The translations under genes and the position numbers were made by a program. This document shows, one piece after another, positions 1 through 11,130 of a DNA stretch of 64,000 bases (positions are counted from its first letter, which is position 1; every line of letters starts with the position of its first letter). A model generated the notes under the pieces. That model did not search any database. It worked only from the letters and a program-made list of their open reading frames with translations, and was not told the origin of the DNA. This stretch comes from Brasenia schreberi (taxonomy: Eukaryota > Streptophyta > Magnoliopsida > Nymphaeales > Cabombaceae), in NCBI GenBank assembly GCA_036023115.1, contig JAYKKT010000041.1, positions 5,357,501 to 5,421,500 on the forward strand. The letters run 5' to 3'.

Positions 1-3000
1 CTAGATTTTTTTGGTTTTTCCAAATATGTACTTTTTTCTAAAGAGGGATCTTCCATCAAACCTATAAAGAAAACACCATGAATTAGACTCTAAACAAGAG
101 GTCTAAGCCATAGGTTTCGGTGTTAGTGGGTTTTAGGGCACCCTTAACCTAATTGGTCTTAGGTGGTGGCTCAGGGGGTATGGATGGGGTGTATCCCAAT
201 CCATGTCGACTTTGGTTTGGCATACTCTAATCTACCTTGGCTCTTAGCTCTTAGACCTTTGTAGGGTGTATATCCCATGTTCAACATAATATTCCAAGGC
301 TTTTGAGTTTCGATTTTTTTTTGTAAAGAGAATGGCCTTGCAATAATGTGTCATCAATATCATGGTCATACACACGAGTTGGCTTGGGTAAGAGTTGGAA
401 GGTATGAGTTAGGGACGGCTTGGGTTTCCCTAGGAGACACACGATCCTAGGGGAGGGTGTCTGTAAACGTTTGGGGGTTCCTAGGAGATGGACGGTTCTA
501 TGGGATTGGGAGTCTCCTAGGGGATACACGATTTGGGGTGAGTAAGGCATCTCCATGGCCTTCTCACTTGATAGATGACTCGATAGACAAAGAAAGTTTT
601 GGATTTCCTTAAGGTGTGGATGGTTTTCTTCAAGAACTACCACCACTTTGTTATCCCATAGAATTTTAAAGCATTTGTTAAAGGTTGAAGGGACGACTCA
701 GGGGCTATGTATCCAAGGCATTCCTAACAACAAGTTGTAATGGGGGTTTATGTCTAAAACATGAAACAATCCCGTGTGTGGGATGTCTGCTACTTCCATG
801 GGTAACTCGATGGCTCCTAATGGGTGGGATGAGTTGCCATTGTATCCAATGATAACGATGTGACTTGGTTCAAGCCTAGAAATGGGAACTCCTATTTTAA
901 AGGCTACATGAAGAGGAAGAATGTTTAGATCTCCTCCCCCATCGACCAAGCACTTGTTTAGAGTGTAGTGATTCAATACCACCTCTATATTCAAAGCTTG
1001 GTTGTGAGTTGTATTTGGTATCTCTAATTCATCCTCAGTGAACACGATTGGGGCCTTGACAAAGATTGGGAAGAACAAGAAGGATAGGGATTCGGGAGTT
1101 ATAGAAGTGTTAACCTTGGCTTTCTTTAGGATTCCCTCTAAGACTTTCTATGTTTAGGTGAAGTTTGTATTAGTTCTAAAATAGACATGTTTATGGAAAG
1201 CTTTGAAAGATGAAGTTCCAAATTGTATGGGGTTAACACAACGCTTTTACCCTTATCCATGCCATGAGATGCATTAGGGATGCATTCTTTCGAAGGGCCA
1301 GGCAAAACGACAACTTCCTTGCTAGCTTGTTTAGCTAAGTGTGAAGGTTGATAGATCCTTTCGGACCTAGTCACCTCACCTATACTCTCCCTAAGGCTCG
1401 TTCCTAACTTGGCACTACTTGGATGCTTTGGAGCACCACGAATTTATATAAAGGCTCTAGCTGGGGCTGGGACTCTAAGCGTTCCCCGGATTACTACTTG
1501 CTTATCTTTTTTTATTACGATAGAAAGTGGTGTGTGGCAAGTAGTGTGAACCATATGCAATGCATGCTCAATCCCACGAGTTTGAGGTGGAAGGTGTACC
1601 TCTTTTCCTTTCTCACTTTTGTTTGCGTGATTGGGAAAGGGCTCTTTGAGTATCGCTTGGGACCGGTTCCTCCGAGGTGTGGAGCCTTCCTTCCTCTATC
1701 AAGTCTTCGATTTTATTTTGAAGAGCAAAACACTTGTTTGTATCATGGCCTTTGAGCCTATGATACTTGCAAAAATTATTGAGAAATTTTTTCTTAGGGA
1801 GTGCCCCTTAGGGAATTGCAAGGAGATTGATGAGACCTTGGGTTAATAAGATGTCTAGGACTTACGTGAGTGGTTGTCCTAGGTGAGTGAATTCCCTTTT
1901 TTCAAACTTTTTTTATTTTTTCTAAATAGTTTTTATTTGGAGGGCTTTGAGGGTCCGGCCGAGTTTGGCTCTACCCAAACGTTTGCCACTTTTTGGGTCT
2001 TCACCCCACCTTCCAGTGCGTGTGACCCGTATGCCCATGGCTTTTCAAATCGATGTTTTTGAAAACTCCTCCCTTTCCATAGATCTTCATATACTCCTTT
2101 TTTTAAATTTGCTTCAAAGAGTAAAGCTTTTTTTATCAACTTTTGAAAAGTTGAGATCTCATGGAGGGAGAGGAGGGTTTTTAAATCTATTTTGAAATTT
2201 TCTAGGATGAGTATTACTGCACACCCTTCGGATATGGGCTCTCTAACTTAGACCAAAGGTGACCTCCATCTAACGATAAATGCATGTGCATCCTCATTAG
2301 GTGCTTGTTTTGTGTCTCTCAAAGTGTTCAAAGTTGGGGTGACTTCGATGTTGTGTGAAAATCTTTGCATGAAACAATTCACCAAATCTTCAAAGTTGAC
2401 GAATTAGCTCAAGTCATATAAAGCCAACCACTTTGATATATTTCCTTTGAGAGAGAAGGGGAACTAGTATATCCATTTTGAAGAGTCTTTTTTATTCTTA
2501 TAAGCTATTCTAGAAAAGAGTTGAAGGTGAGATCTAGGATCTCCCCTTCCATCATACCGATGAAAATTTGGTATGTTATCGTCACTATCGATTTTGTAAG
2601 CTAAATGAAAGAAGTCTGATATTGCATAGGCTCTTTTCTCTTTTGCTTGCTCTTTTAACAGTTATTGTAGGGCTTTCCTATCCTTGATGGTAAAGGACTT
2701 TGGCTCTCTTTCCTCCTCCAACCTAGAGGCCATTTTGGTTTTCTTCACATGAGGGGGTCATGTGAGGAATATGACTCAACCGCCTTGGCCTCTTGGCTTA
2801 GAGTGGCGATTTTTTCTTCTATGTATTTGAGTTCCCTTCTTAGGGAAACAAGCGAATTATCCCAGTTTTTAAAATGGGTTTTTGAAATCTTTTTTGAAAT
2901 TTGACTTGAAGAGCACAAGACTCTGCTTGACACCTCATATAAACCTTTCGAACTTGACATTTTGGGGAAATCGACACCAAGCTTCATAAATCCTCAAAGA

Positions 3001-3007
3001 CCCGAGT
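1..3007 (-). mobile_element. Ty3/gypsy (Ogre/Tat-like) gag-protease region, degenerate, 5' part only
   Basis: Reading the minus strand leftwards from the LTR at 3028-5364, a gag N-terminal piece with coiled-coil character (about 2987-2745) is followed by a broken gag core. That core includes RYDGRGDP and later GNISKWLALYDLS and TLRDTKQAPNEDAHAFIVRW, pieced together across stops and frame changes (about 2600-2220). Further left are low-complexity gag/linker pieces (2139-1138), a retropepsin domain (1078-698) and a 281-646 fragment that I cannot assign. Polymerase would lie left of base 1. The gag-PR order and the plant-type protease point to Ty3 elements of the Ogre/Tat/Athila group. Several stops and frameshifts mean it cannot make a normal polyprotein. 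Confidence 0.8.
698..1078 (-). pseudogene. Retropepsin (aspartic protease) domain of the Ty3 element
   Basis: An open stretch of about 126 codons. It reads CLVDGGGDLNILP, where plant Ogre/Tat/Athila proteases carry VDGG(A/S)S-x-N-(I/V)(L/M)P at the active-site loop. It then reads GAIELPMEV and ends YNLLLGMPWIHS, the usual C-terminal signature of these proteases. The second part of the active loop is GGD rather than GAS or GSS, which probably weakens or abolishes activity. It is part of the minus-strand polyprotein and has no independent start. Confidence 0.8.
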
Positions 3008-3024
3008 CCCACCAGGCGTGCCAA
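3008..3024 (-). other. Primer binding site of the Ty3 element
   Basis: Directly inside the LTR edge the minus strand reads TGGCACGCCTGGTGGGACTC. It lies just downstream of the LTR terminal CA, where minus-strand DNA synthesis is primed by a tRNA. It resembles the TGGCGCC...GTGGG-type sites of Tat/Ogre elements. I did not identify the matching tRNA. Confidence 0.5.
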
Positions 3025-3027
3025 TTC

Positions 3028-5364
3028 TGTAGATGTGAAAATTCTATTTCAAAGCCTATGTAGAGGCTTGAAACAATCTTTTCTCAATCTACTTCATTTT
3101 TGCGCGAGCGTGCCAGCTAGTTTAACTAAAACTATCAAATATTATACTGACTTCAATGGGCGATTGTGGCTAAGTGTGATCTTTTCGTCTTAGGCCTTCT
3201 TGAACTGATGCTCAAGGGTCAGCCTAGACACTTTAAGGATTAATTTGAGCTGAGTGTGTGTTTTCAAAATTCACTTAAAAGATAATTTTAATCAAAATAA
3301 GTTGTGCACTTGGCCTAGAGAATAAAAGTTTTTAAGCTCTCAAAAACAGAAACTGGTTCTATTTTCAAAGCTTGTTTCCGAATTTTTTTTTAATAGCTGA
3401 AAGATCTTCAAAATTCATGAACAATTTATAGCATACAGAGCAGAATGTGGAGATTCTAAAACTATTTTTGTTTCATTTTTATGTACTTTAAATATGTGAA
3501 ATTAAATCTAAAAATGACCTTTGCTCAGGTGTTTTAGAATGTTTTGTTAAAGAAACAAAGAGGTCAAAAGAAACCTCTATATTTTAGTACACGTAGCTCC
3601 GATTTCTATGAATTTAGTCTTGCTAGAAAGCTATGGATATCCGCTTTCCAATGAGACTAGTTTCATCAAATTTAGCTTTAAGCAAACAAAGTTATGGGAA
3701 TATTACCTAACCTCTATTGCATGAAATCCAGACAGGACAGGCTTGACTATGAATTTGTCTGATTTTCCTCTATTTTATTTATGATGTTACATGACCCTAA
3801 AATTTTTGAACATTTTATTATGAGTGGGCTTGTGTGTGAAGATTCGGTGTTTCAAATTTCAGATCATTCAGAGCATGAGTTCGGAAATAAAAATTGTAAC
3901 AACAGACATATGCAAGATGCTGGAAAACAGAGTTTCAGTTTTTAGAACATACGTGAGTCTATTCATCCAAAATTATAAGCAATCCTCAGTTAATTTAAAG
4001 TAAATGACTTAAGGGAAATGAATGTAAATACATATTTATCTCAAATAAGTAGAAATGAAACAAACATTTTTACTCTATTACAACATGGGGGGAGACTAAA
4101 ACTCCATTAATACAACCCCTTTTGAATTGAATAAGAGGAATAAAGAATTAAGATCAGCAAAGAGGAAAAAACACACTTACACTTCCTCCAATGGCTCATG
4201 GCTCCAAGAAAGGGGACGATCTCTTCTTTCCTTCTTCTCTCACTCTCTCTTTCTCTTCTCTTTGTCTCTCTTTGTCTCTCTCTTTACAACATCTACTCTC
4301 TCTCCTAGGCCCTAAGCTCCTCTTTCAATGCTCTTAAATTCCCTCAAATACTGGAAATCATCCCCCAAGGCCTCTATTTATAGGCCAAGGGGGGAGGCTC
4401 CTAGAGCCTTGCTTGATGTAGATTGGTGGGCTCCTTTTTGGCCCAAACTTAGCTAAAATCCAAAGAGGCATGGTTGCACATGGTCTTCTAGTCCCCTAGG
4501 TCAAGGGGAGTCTAGCAAAGGTAGGTTCAGTGCATCCCATTGATTGAGTTTGACATGGTTCGGCTAGGCGGGTTTGTTGAGTCAAGTGAGTCCAATCGGC
4601 CAAGGTGCAGTCCCTAGCTCCTTCACATGCATGGGTTAGGTGTATGGTTAAGCCGAGATTGATTCAATTCAACCCAAGTAGGTTCGACCGAGGTAGTGGG
4701 GGTCATGAGTTAACCAAGGTGTCTAGGTTGGGTCTAGATAAATGGGGTTGGGAACGGCCAATGTAGTTTGATCAAAACGTGTTCAACCAAGAGAATTTGG
4801 TGTAGGTGACCTGGTTAGGCCAAGGTCGAAAGGTGGCCTGATGTATTTGGATCAAGTTCATTTAATTAGGTAAGGCCAAAGAGGGTTTGGTCAAGCCATG
4901 TTAAGCCAAGGATTTTGGTCAAGGTTAGCCAAGCCGGTTCAAAATAGGTTTGGTCAACTAGGTTCAATTGGTGAGGTTTTTCATTTGGAGTAGCCCTTGA
5001 CATTGCCTTTGATGGAGTTGTGCCTTGACTTGGTTCATGCCTTGGGTCTTCCCTTGATCATGGTCTTCATCCATTTCGCTTTATCCGTTCCTTGCTTCAA
5101 TCTTGTGCTAGGCCAGCCCTGAATCTTCGACAATGCTTTCGTTCCATGATTTTGATCTGTGGTGTATTTCCTCAGCCTTTCTTTTTCAAAACTTGATTTC
5201 AAAATTTAGAATCCTTTGAATTTTCAAACATTTTAAAATCCTTTTTTGCTTTTATGAAAATTTTCAAGCTGTATTAAAAATCGGGACTTTTGAAAACAAG
5301 CTTATTGTTTTGGAAATTCTGAAACAGGTTAGGCTATATTTCAAAAACATTTTGGGTGTTTACA
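3028..5364 (-). repeat. 5' LTR of the minus-strand Ty3 element (about 2.34 kb)
   Basis: On the minus strand the LTR begins TGTAAACACCC at 5364 and ends CATCTACA at 3028, giving canonical TG...CA ends, with the primer site following. It has a TATA box at 4373-4381 and a CT-rich stretch (about 4200-4310) just downstream in the sense of transcription. The 4440-5000 part is rich in repeated GGTT(C/G)-like words. The partner LTR lies outside the window, so insertion age cannot be judged. The ORF at 4127-4315 is just CT-repeat read-through. Confidence 0.7.
4373..4381 (-). promoter_or_regulatory. LTR TATA box
   Basis: TATAAATAG on the minus strand, about 1 kb into the LTR and followed by a CT/GA-rich leader. 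It fits an LTR promoter. A near-copy of this block occurs in the fragment at 39760-40130. Confidence 0.6.
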
Positions 5365-5843
5365 CAAGCCAATCTTACTTAGATTAGAGAGGCCTACAAG
5401 TGAGCCAAGTTCTAGGAATGAGTCTTTCGATGATAAACTTCCACAATGAAAATATTCAGCCCTACGATGCCATATGAGTGCACGAAGCTATTGATTGACC
5501 TCATGATAGGACAAAAATCTGCCTCACATCTTGGACAAAGGCACCTTCAGTGAGCATGATGAGGTTGTAGATCCCCCATCACCTCGTTAACCTTCTATTG
5601 AGTAACCCATGCTGCTGTGACTCGAGCCCGAGTACAAGCAACTTGACCTGACTCATTAAGAACATGCTCAACTTGAGCTCCAACCCAATTGAGCTTGCAT
5701 CTTGAGGCTTGAGCTCGACCTTCGCTTCCTAGGCTCATTAGAACTTGGTGCAACTAAGATTGACATGATTAATCATGTCCCAAATTGAGCTCAATGAGCT
5801 GGAATCTAGTCCAACTTGACTATGATTATTAAAACACACATGT

Positions 5844-5923
<80 letters not shown>

Positions 5924-6018
5924 ACAAGCAAATGAGCTAAGTTATCTTTAATGATATCAATCATATGAACAAAGAGATTGATGATTGAGATCAAAAGGTA
6001 AAAGGCAATTTCAATTCA
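5365..6018. repeat. Unassigned repeat debris with an AC/AT/GT microsatellite
   Basis: No coding potential seen. Bases 5600-5800 are full of GAGCT/CTTGA words (for example CTTGAGCTC, TTGAGCTCAA) of the kind found near the ends of plant DNA transposons. A compound microsatellite (AC)n-(TA)n-(TG)n covers about 5844-5920 and could form a long cruciform, because its AC and TG arms are complementary. The ORFs across it are artefacts. Confidence 0.6.
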
Positions 6019-6041
6019 TACTTCTACACATACGTACATGT

Positions 6042-6959
6042 GTGAGGACTCATGAAGGAACGACAGACTTCTTTGAAGTTAATATTGGGTTACATCAAGG
6101 ATCAACTTTAAGTCCATACTTATTTATAATGGTGATGGATGAGTTAACAAAACATATTCAAGATGAAGTACCTTGGTGTATGTTATTTGCAGATGACATT
6201 GTATTAGTGGAGGAGTCTAAGGAAAAAGTTAATAGAAAATTGGAACTATGGAGAGAAACATTAGAAAGCAAAGGCCTCCGACTTAGTAGAACAAAGACAG
6301 AATATATGGAATGTAAGTTTGATCATTTGGTTACTTCAGAGGACATGGAAATTAAAATTGGCACACATTGCATTCCCCAAAAGGAAAGTTTTAAATACCT
6401 AGGGTCAATTTTTCAGAGTGATGGAATAATTGATGGAGATGTTACACATAGAATTAATGCTGGTTGGTTAAAATGGAGAGGAGCATCAGGTATTCTTTGT
6501 GATAAGAAGATACCATTAAAGTTAAAAGGTAAATATTATAGAGTAGCAATTAGGCCTGCCATGTTTTATGGTTCTGAGTGTTGGGCAGTTAATCATCAAC
6601 ATGTACAAAAGATATCTGTGACAGAAATGAAGATGTTGAGATGGATGAGTGGTCATACAAGAAAAGACCGTATACATAATGAGGTTATTAGAAACAAATT
6701 AGGAGTGGCACCAATAGAGGATAAAATGAGAGAACATCGTTTAAGATGGTTTGGACATATAGAAAGAAGATCAAAAGAAGAACCTGTAAGAAGGTTAGAA
6801 AAACTAAATTTGGAAAGTATTAAAAGAGCTAGAGGACGACCACAAAAGTGTTGGAAAGAAACAATAAAGAATGATCTAGCTGATTGGGAGTTAACTGCTA
6901 ACATGGCACATGATAGGGATCTGTGGAAACAAAGAATCCATGTAGCCGACCCCGTCTAG
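6042..6959 (+). CDS. RTE LINE reverse transcriptase, C-terminal fragment
   Basis: An uninterrupted frame to a TAG at 6957-6959. The first residues of the long open frame (5985-6041) come from flanking DNA, so there is no genuine start. The fragment keeps the RT palm motifs GLHQGSTLSPYLF and the catalytic FADDIVLV (FADD box at about 6187-6198), then the thumb region, and the conserved tail KQRIHVADP near the end. The endonuclease and the RT N-terminus are missing, so it cannot be autonomous. The same region in the longer copy at 42920-43480 has FAND in place of FADD. Confidence 0.85.
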   Translation: MRTHEGTTDFFEVNIGLHQGSTLSPYLFIMVMDELTKHIQDEVPWCMLFADDIVLVEESKEKVNRKLELWRETLESKGLRLSRTKTEYMECKFDHLVTSEDMEIKIGTHCIPQKESFKYLGSIFQSDGIIDGDVTHRINAGWLKWRGASGILCDKKIPLKLKGKYYRVAIRPAMFYGSECWAVNHQHVQKISVTEMKMLRWMSGHTRKDRIHNEVIRNKLGVAPIEDKMREHRLRWFGHIERRSKEEPVRRLEKLNLESIKRARGRPQKCWKETIKNDLADWELTANMAHDRDLWKQRIHVADPV

Positions 6960-7001
6960 TATGGGAAAAGGCTTAGTTGTTGTTGTTGTTTGTTGTTGTT
7001 G
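6042..7001 (+). mobile_element. 5'-truncated RTE-clade LINE, young insertion
   Basis: This is the 3' 960 bp of an RTE non-LTR retrotransposon. It encodes the second half of reverse transcriptase and the C-terminal region, then the family 3' end (GCCGACCCCGTCTAGTATGG) and a (TTG)n tail. A perfect direct repeat of about 23 bp flanks it (6019-6041 and 7002-7024), as expected for target-primed reverse transcription. The insertion sits next to the microsatellite at 5844-5920. The perfect duplication and unbroken frame indicate recent movement. Confidence 0.9.
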
Positions 7002-7059
7002 TACTTCTACACATACGTACATGTATATATGTATACACATATACACATATGTATATAAT

Positions 7060-8065
7060 ACATGTGTCATGGCCTATCCAACGGGCAAACCGACGGGGTT
7101 AGAGATTTAACCAACACCAGGCCTCAAGGCCAAATCAGTCTTAGCGGATTTCTCCCAAGAGTTGTAGTTGGTCACCGGCACCAACATGGAATGTGACTGT
7201 CCCTCTTCCAAATGCTAAGGCTTGTCAAAGTCGTTGGCACTTCAAGGACTCAAACAATACCAAATGGCAAACAAAAGAGAGCAAGTGCGCAAATAACTTG
7301 AAAGCAAAGAGTTCTTTTGATAGCAGAAAGAAGATTGCATGGTCCCAGCATGTTACAAATTTTTTGGACAATTCGCTTGAAGAGGGTTTTTATAAAAAGG
7401 CTCGACAACTATAGTCATGCTTCTGCAAGGGGGATAAAGTTGTGCGTTGCGCCTGAGTCAATCATGGATCAAGCATCTATCCCCTTTAGTTGCACTTTCA
7501 CGTAGAACAATTTGTCCCGTTTGTGAGGATGGGCAGCTGAGGTCATTGATGGCATGACTTATCATCTGAAGGGCACCACAATGACGTATGGGCTCCTTAG
7601 ACCCACCTTCACTATCCGAGGTCTCCACGATGTCCATCACATTTTCCCATTGTGTCGATGGTAGTGTTGGACACTCCCACGAATAATGGTTTCCCTTGCA
7701 GTAGTAGCATGAGAGGGCGGCCTTCCCTTGTCTTGGTATGACCGACCTTATCTTTATTCATGTTAGAATGGCCTATGATCATTCCCTCCTTTTTGCACTT
7801 GATTGAATGGGGCATAGCCACCATTATCAATCACAGGGCTCTAGGGGCGAAGGGAATGATCTTCTCTATAAGGTTTGTCATCTACCAGGTGTTCAGCCAC
7901 ACTGAGGACCGAAGCTAAGTCCATCACCCACATCAACTAAATCTCCCACTTTGCATCACATGATAATTTGCTCATGAAGAAGAAGAATCAATCTGCTTCT
8001 ATCATGTTCGAGATGTTCAACATCAAGAAGGTGAACCTATTGATGTACTCTCTCTTTAAGCACTC
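7060..8065 (-). pseudogene. Ty3/gypsy gag relic with zinc knuckle
   Basis: On the minus strand, around 8060-7860, the sequence reads as a broken gag core (KREYINRFTFLMLNISNM, then EAD*FFFFMSKLSCDAKWEI). Near 7735-7660 it reads CYYCKGNHYSWEC, a C-x2-C-x3-H-x4-C knuckle of the kind found in plant Ty3 Gag. Several stops break the frame. No LTR was recognised on either side. Confidence 0.7.
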
Positions 8066-8329
8066 ATGTTTGAGTCGCTTGAGCTCCTTTCGAGCCAAGT
8101 AGTCAGGGTCTTCAAGAAGAAACTAGTTTCAAAGCTCTTATTTAAAGGGAAAGCCATTTTGAATAGAATTCGAAGTTGTCATATTCCTCAAAGACCTATG
8201 ATACCAATATTACTCAATCAAGAAAGTACGACAAATATAGGTAGTGCTACAAGTGCTAACATATCATTTGTGCAGAAAACCCTTTTGTCGTAGCGTCACA
8301 AGGGCCGATTTATTGAAAATTTACTTTCT

Positions 8330-9060
8330 AAAATTATATGATGAACAATGTATTGTAAATTAGGCAAAATGTAACTATTGTGATAAGGTATACAATTTTA
8401 AGCCTTGAGATGGTTATAGTACACTAAGTTAGGAAAAAACATATAGTGGTAATGGGTTTAGATATTTATCAAACTCAATTTTCTTCGCACAAAACTTCTT
8501 TTGTTAGTGGATATGGTTTTATGGGATTTTTCCACTATAACTCCATTCGAGATAGAGAAGAGTTTGTACGGTTTGTTTCAGTAGAACAACTTCCTTTTAA
8601 TTTTGGTCAAAAACTTGGATTTGTTAATTATAAGTAGTTCATGCATTATAACAATTTCATACCAATTCTTATTTATAGTTACATTTTAAAATCTAGACTT
8701 AGAAAGTAGCCAAAATCTATAAATTCAACTTAATTTGAGGTATATAATGCTACTCATTATGATCTTCGTAAATTTGAAGAAGATGAAGGTGGATACAAAT
8801 TAGATGTTTTAAAATGATGGTGAGAGCATCAACTTACTTATCAAATTTTATCTTTAATTGCTAAGGATATTTTTATCGTTTCAACCTCAATTGTTGTTAT
8901 AAAGCAAATATTTAGTGCAACCAGTAATATATTAGACGAACATTGCTTTAACTTACAACCCGAGACCTTAGAAGTTGAGGCCGGCCTAGATGATTGGACA
9001 AGAGCAAGGCGTTGAGTATAGGAGTGTGAAGAAGTGTCAGTTGACATATATACCGAAGAC
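8330..9060 (+). pseudogene. hAT transposase relic, internally deleted
   Basis: Two ends of an hAT transposase are close together. Near 8368-8405 the sequence reads KCNYCDK, the start of a BED zinc finger. Around 8570-8635 it reads EQLPFNFGQKLGF, the N-terminal hAT segment. From about 8775 it reads GGYKLDVLKWW, then LTYQILSLIAKDI and further recognisable C-terminal hAT dimerisation (WW...P.LS..A.DI) sequence to about 9005. The catalytic middle is missing and stops interrupt the rest. Terminal inverted repeats were not found. Confidence 0.7.
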
Positions 9061-9836
9061 TATACTATTGAAAGATGAGCTAATACGAGCACTATTGACA
9101 CTTATCTCACGCATTAATGGAGTGACAATGGTGATTAAGTTCATATTTAATTACTTTAGGTAAGAGGTTTCTACCAAAAGGTAAGAAAACTACGTGAGCT
9201 TTTATTCTTCTCCGCCCAAGAGGATATGTTGGAGGCATAATTTATAAGTAAATTATAGTAAAGCCTATTATTTATTTTATTTTTATTATATATTGCATCT
9301 TGCAAGAATTTTTATACATATATTGTATTAAATTATTATTATAACTTAAATATAATACCTTATTATTACATATAAATTATAATTAAATACTTATATTACA
9401 TAATACATTACATATATCATGTATGCATAAATGAATGAGTGAATGTAATAGTTATAACTTATAACTTATAAGAACTTATATGATGTAAGTTATGTAACTA
9501 TACCCTTTTTAATTTAATATATCATGTATGTATGTATGTATAATGTAATAAACTAATATTTATAGTTATAGACTTATATAACTTAGTCTTGTATAAACCT
9601 ATATAGTCTTATATAATTTATAGGCCTTCTAAGCTATATAACTTATAATTTTATATAGTTATATAATTAAACCGGATCCAGATTCAGAACCGCTTTAAAA
9701 CTGGATCTAAAACCATCATAAAATCAGACCTGGATCCAAAACCGTCAAAACCAAAACCAAAACCAGAACCAGATCCAGAACCATCCACAGAATGGTTCGA
9801 TTATGGTTCTTGGTTCCAGGTAACCAGAAACCAGAC

Positions 9837-9837
<1 letters not shown>
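9060..9837. repeat. AT-rich non-coding stretch with AACC-rich block
   Basis: Bases 9240-9660 are very AT-rich, with repeated TTATATA/CTTATAA words. Bases 9660-9830 are rich in degenerate AACCxGA/CCAGAACC words, a composition common in subterminal parts of hAT transposons. It probably belongs with the hAT relic just upstream. No gene seen. Confidence 0.5.
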
Positions 9838-9907
<70 letters not shown>

Positions 9908-9932
9908 TATGTGTGTGTGTGTGTGTGTGTGT
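9838..9932. repeat. (TA)n-(TG)n microsatellite
   Basis: An uninterrupted TA run from about 9838 to 9905 is followed by a TG run at about 9909-9932. The open frame across it (IYIYIY...) is a repeat artefact. Confidence 0.95.
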
Positions 9933-10471
9933 CTGTAAATAGTTAGTTCGAAGGTTTATGAAATAATTCAGGTACACTCTTATCATCTATGTGAACGAGA
10001 CGAGCCAACAACTTCCTATCTATACTTTGTTGACACAGCGATACTCTGACGGAGCGAGAGCGGTCTCGAGCCAAACCAAGCTAAACCACAAGCAATTGAG
10101 CTCGGCTCGCTCCCCAGCACAACCCAAAAGCAAACACCCAGCGGGTCGGGTCTTCCTTTCCACGAACAGATCCGAACCCGACCCATATTAACTGCCGCAT
10201 TCTCATGGTGGTTCTAACCGATGTTACGGGCGCTTTTTTGCCGTTCATCTTCGAATCGGACGGTTAATAAACAAGTGACGCAACGTAGACAGTGGGACGT
10301 ATGATGAGCTCTGCTAGTTTGCTCTACCGCCCAGCCTTCCACCTGTCAACTCTCTCTCTCCCTTTGTAAACGTGAACATTCCATCAAGATAGGAGAAAAC
10401 AAAAGGGGGGAGCAAAGCAAAAGGAGAGAGGGATTTCCTGATTCCTTCTTCCAATTATCAAAAACTCATCC

Positions 10472-10563
10472 AATTGATCCTTTTTGTTTTTTTCTTGCTA
10501 CCGTTTCTGATCGGTTTAATTGATCCTTTTTGTTTTTTTCTTGCTACCGTTTCTGATCGGTTT
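10472..10563. repeat. Perfect 46-bp tandem duplication in the RCC1 gene leader
   Basis: Two identical 46-bp copies abut (10472-10517 and 10518-10563), each starting AATTGATCC and ending GATCGGTTT. They lie in the presumed 5' untranslated exon. Perfect identity means the duplication is recent, or that it is an assembly error. Confidence 0.95.
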
Positions 10564-11091
10564 TACCGGAGAATTGAATTGGTTTAGGAATTGTTTCGTC
10601 CGGCGTCGCCGGAATTTGCATCGGGAGGGTGACTATTAGTGGATTTCCGGCCGCACTTCTTCCGTCGCTCTGTTATTTTCCGAATTGGATACCTTTTAGC
10701 TCGAGTCTGCAGATCTGTAATCATCATCTTGTCTCGTCTCCCTCTCTTTTCTGCGACAACTTTCTGTTTTCGGTTTCCTTCTGTTTTTGGTGATTCCAAT
10801 CTGATGGGTCGTTGATAACTTGGTTTTGAGTGGTCTTGCAATGGAGATTTGAGCTAATGCGGGACGGATTGTTGATATTCTACTTTGTTCTTGTTTTCTG
10901 ACGGTGACTATCATGGTAGTCGTTGTTTACTATTTCGAGTCCTTTTGTTTTTCATTGATTAGTAGTGACGGTTGTGTTTGACTCCCGATGCTTTGGCTAT
11001 GCCTACCTCTTCAAAATTGTGCTTTAAATAAGGGAAACTAGACACTTTCTTCTTTTGCCTGATTATGGAGAACTGTTCAATGAAAAAGATT

Positions 11092-11130
11092 AGCCGACCC
11101 CATCTAGTATGGGAAAAGGTATAGTTGTTT
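11092..11130 (+). mobile_element. 39-bp RTE LINE 3'-end stub with 13-bp target duplication
   Basis: The insert AGCCGACCCCATCTAGTATG... ends in TAGTTGTTT and matches the last ~39 nt of the RTE LINEs elsewhere in the window. It is flanked by AATGAAAAAGATT on both sides (11079-11091 and 11131-11143). It is a true but minimal retrotransposition event inside the leader intron. Confidence 0.9.

Noticed and set aside
9801..9986. Peptide of IYIYIY repeats and similar frames at 5806, 45672, 56162
   Set aside because: Microsatellite read-through, not genes.
10584..10914. Minus-strand frames in the RCC1 leader
   Set aside because: They are antisense to a probable 5' untranslated exon and intron, with no domain.
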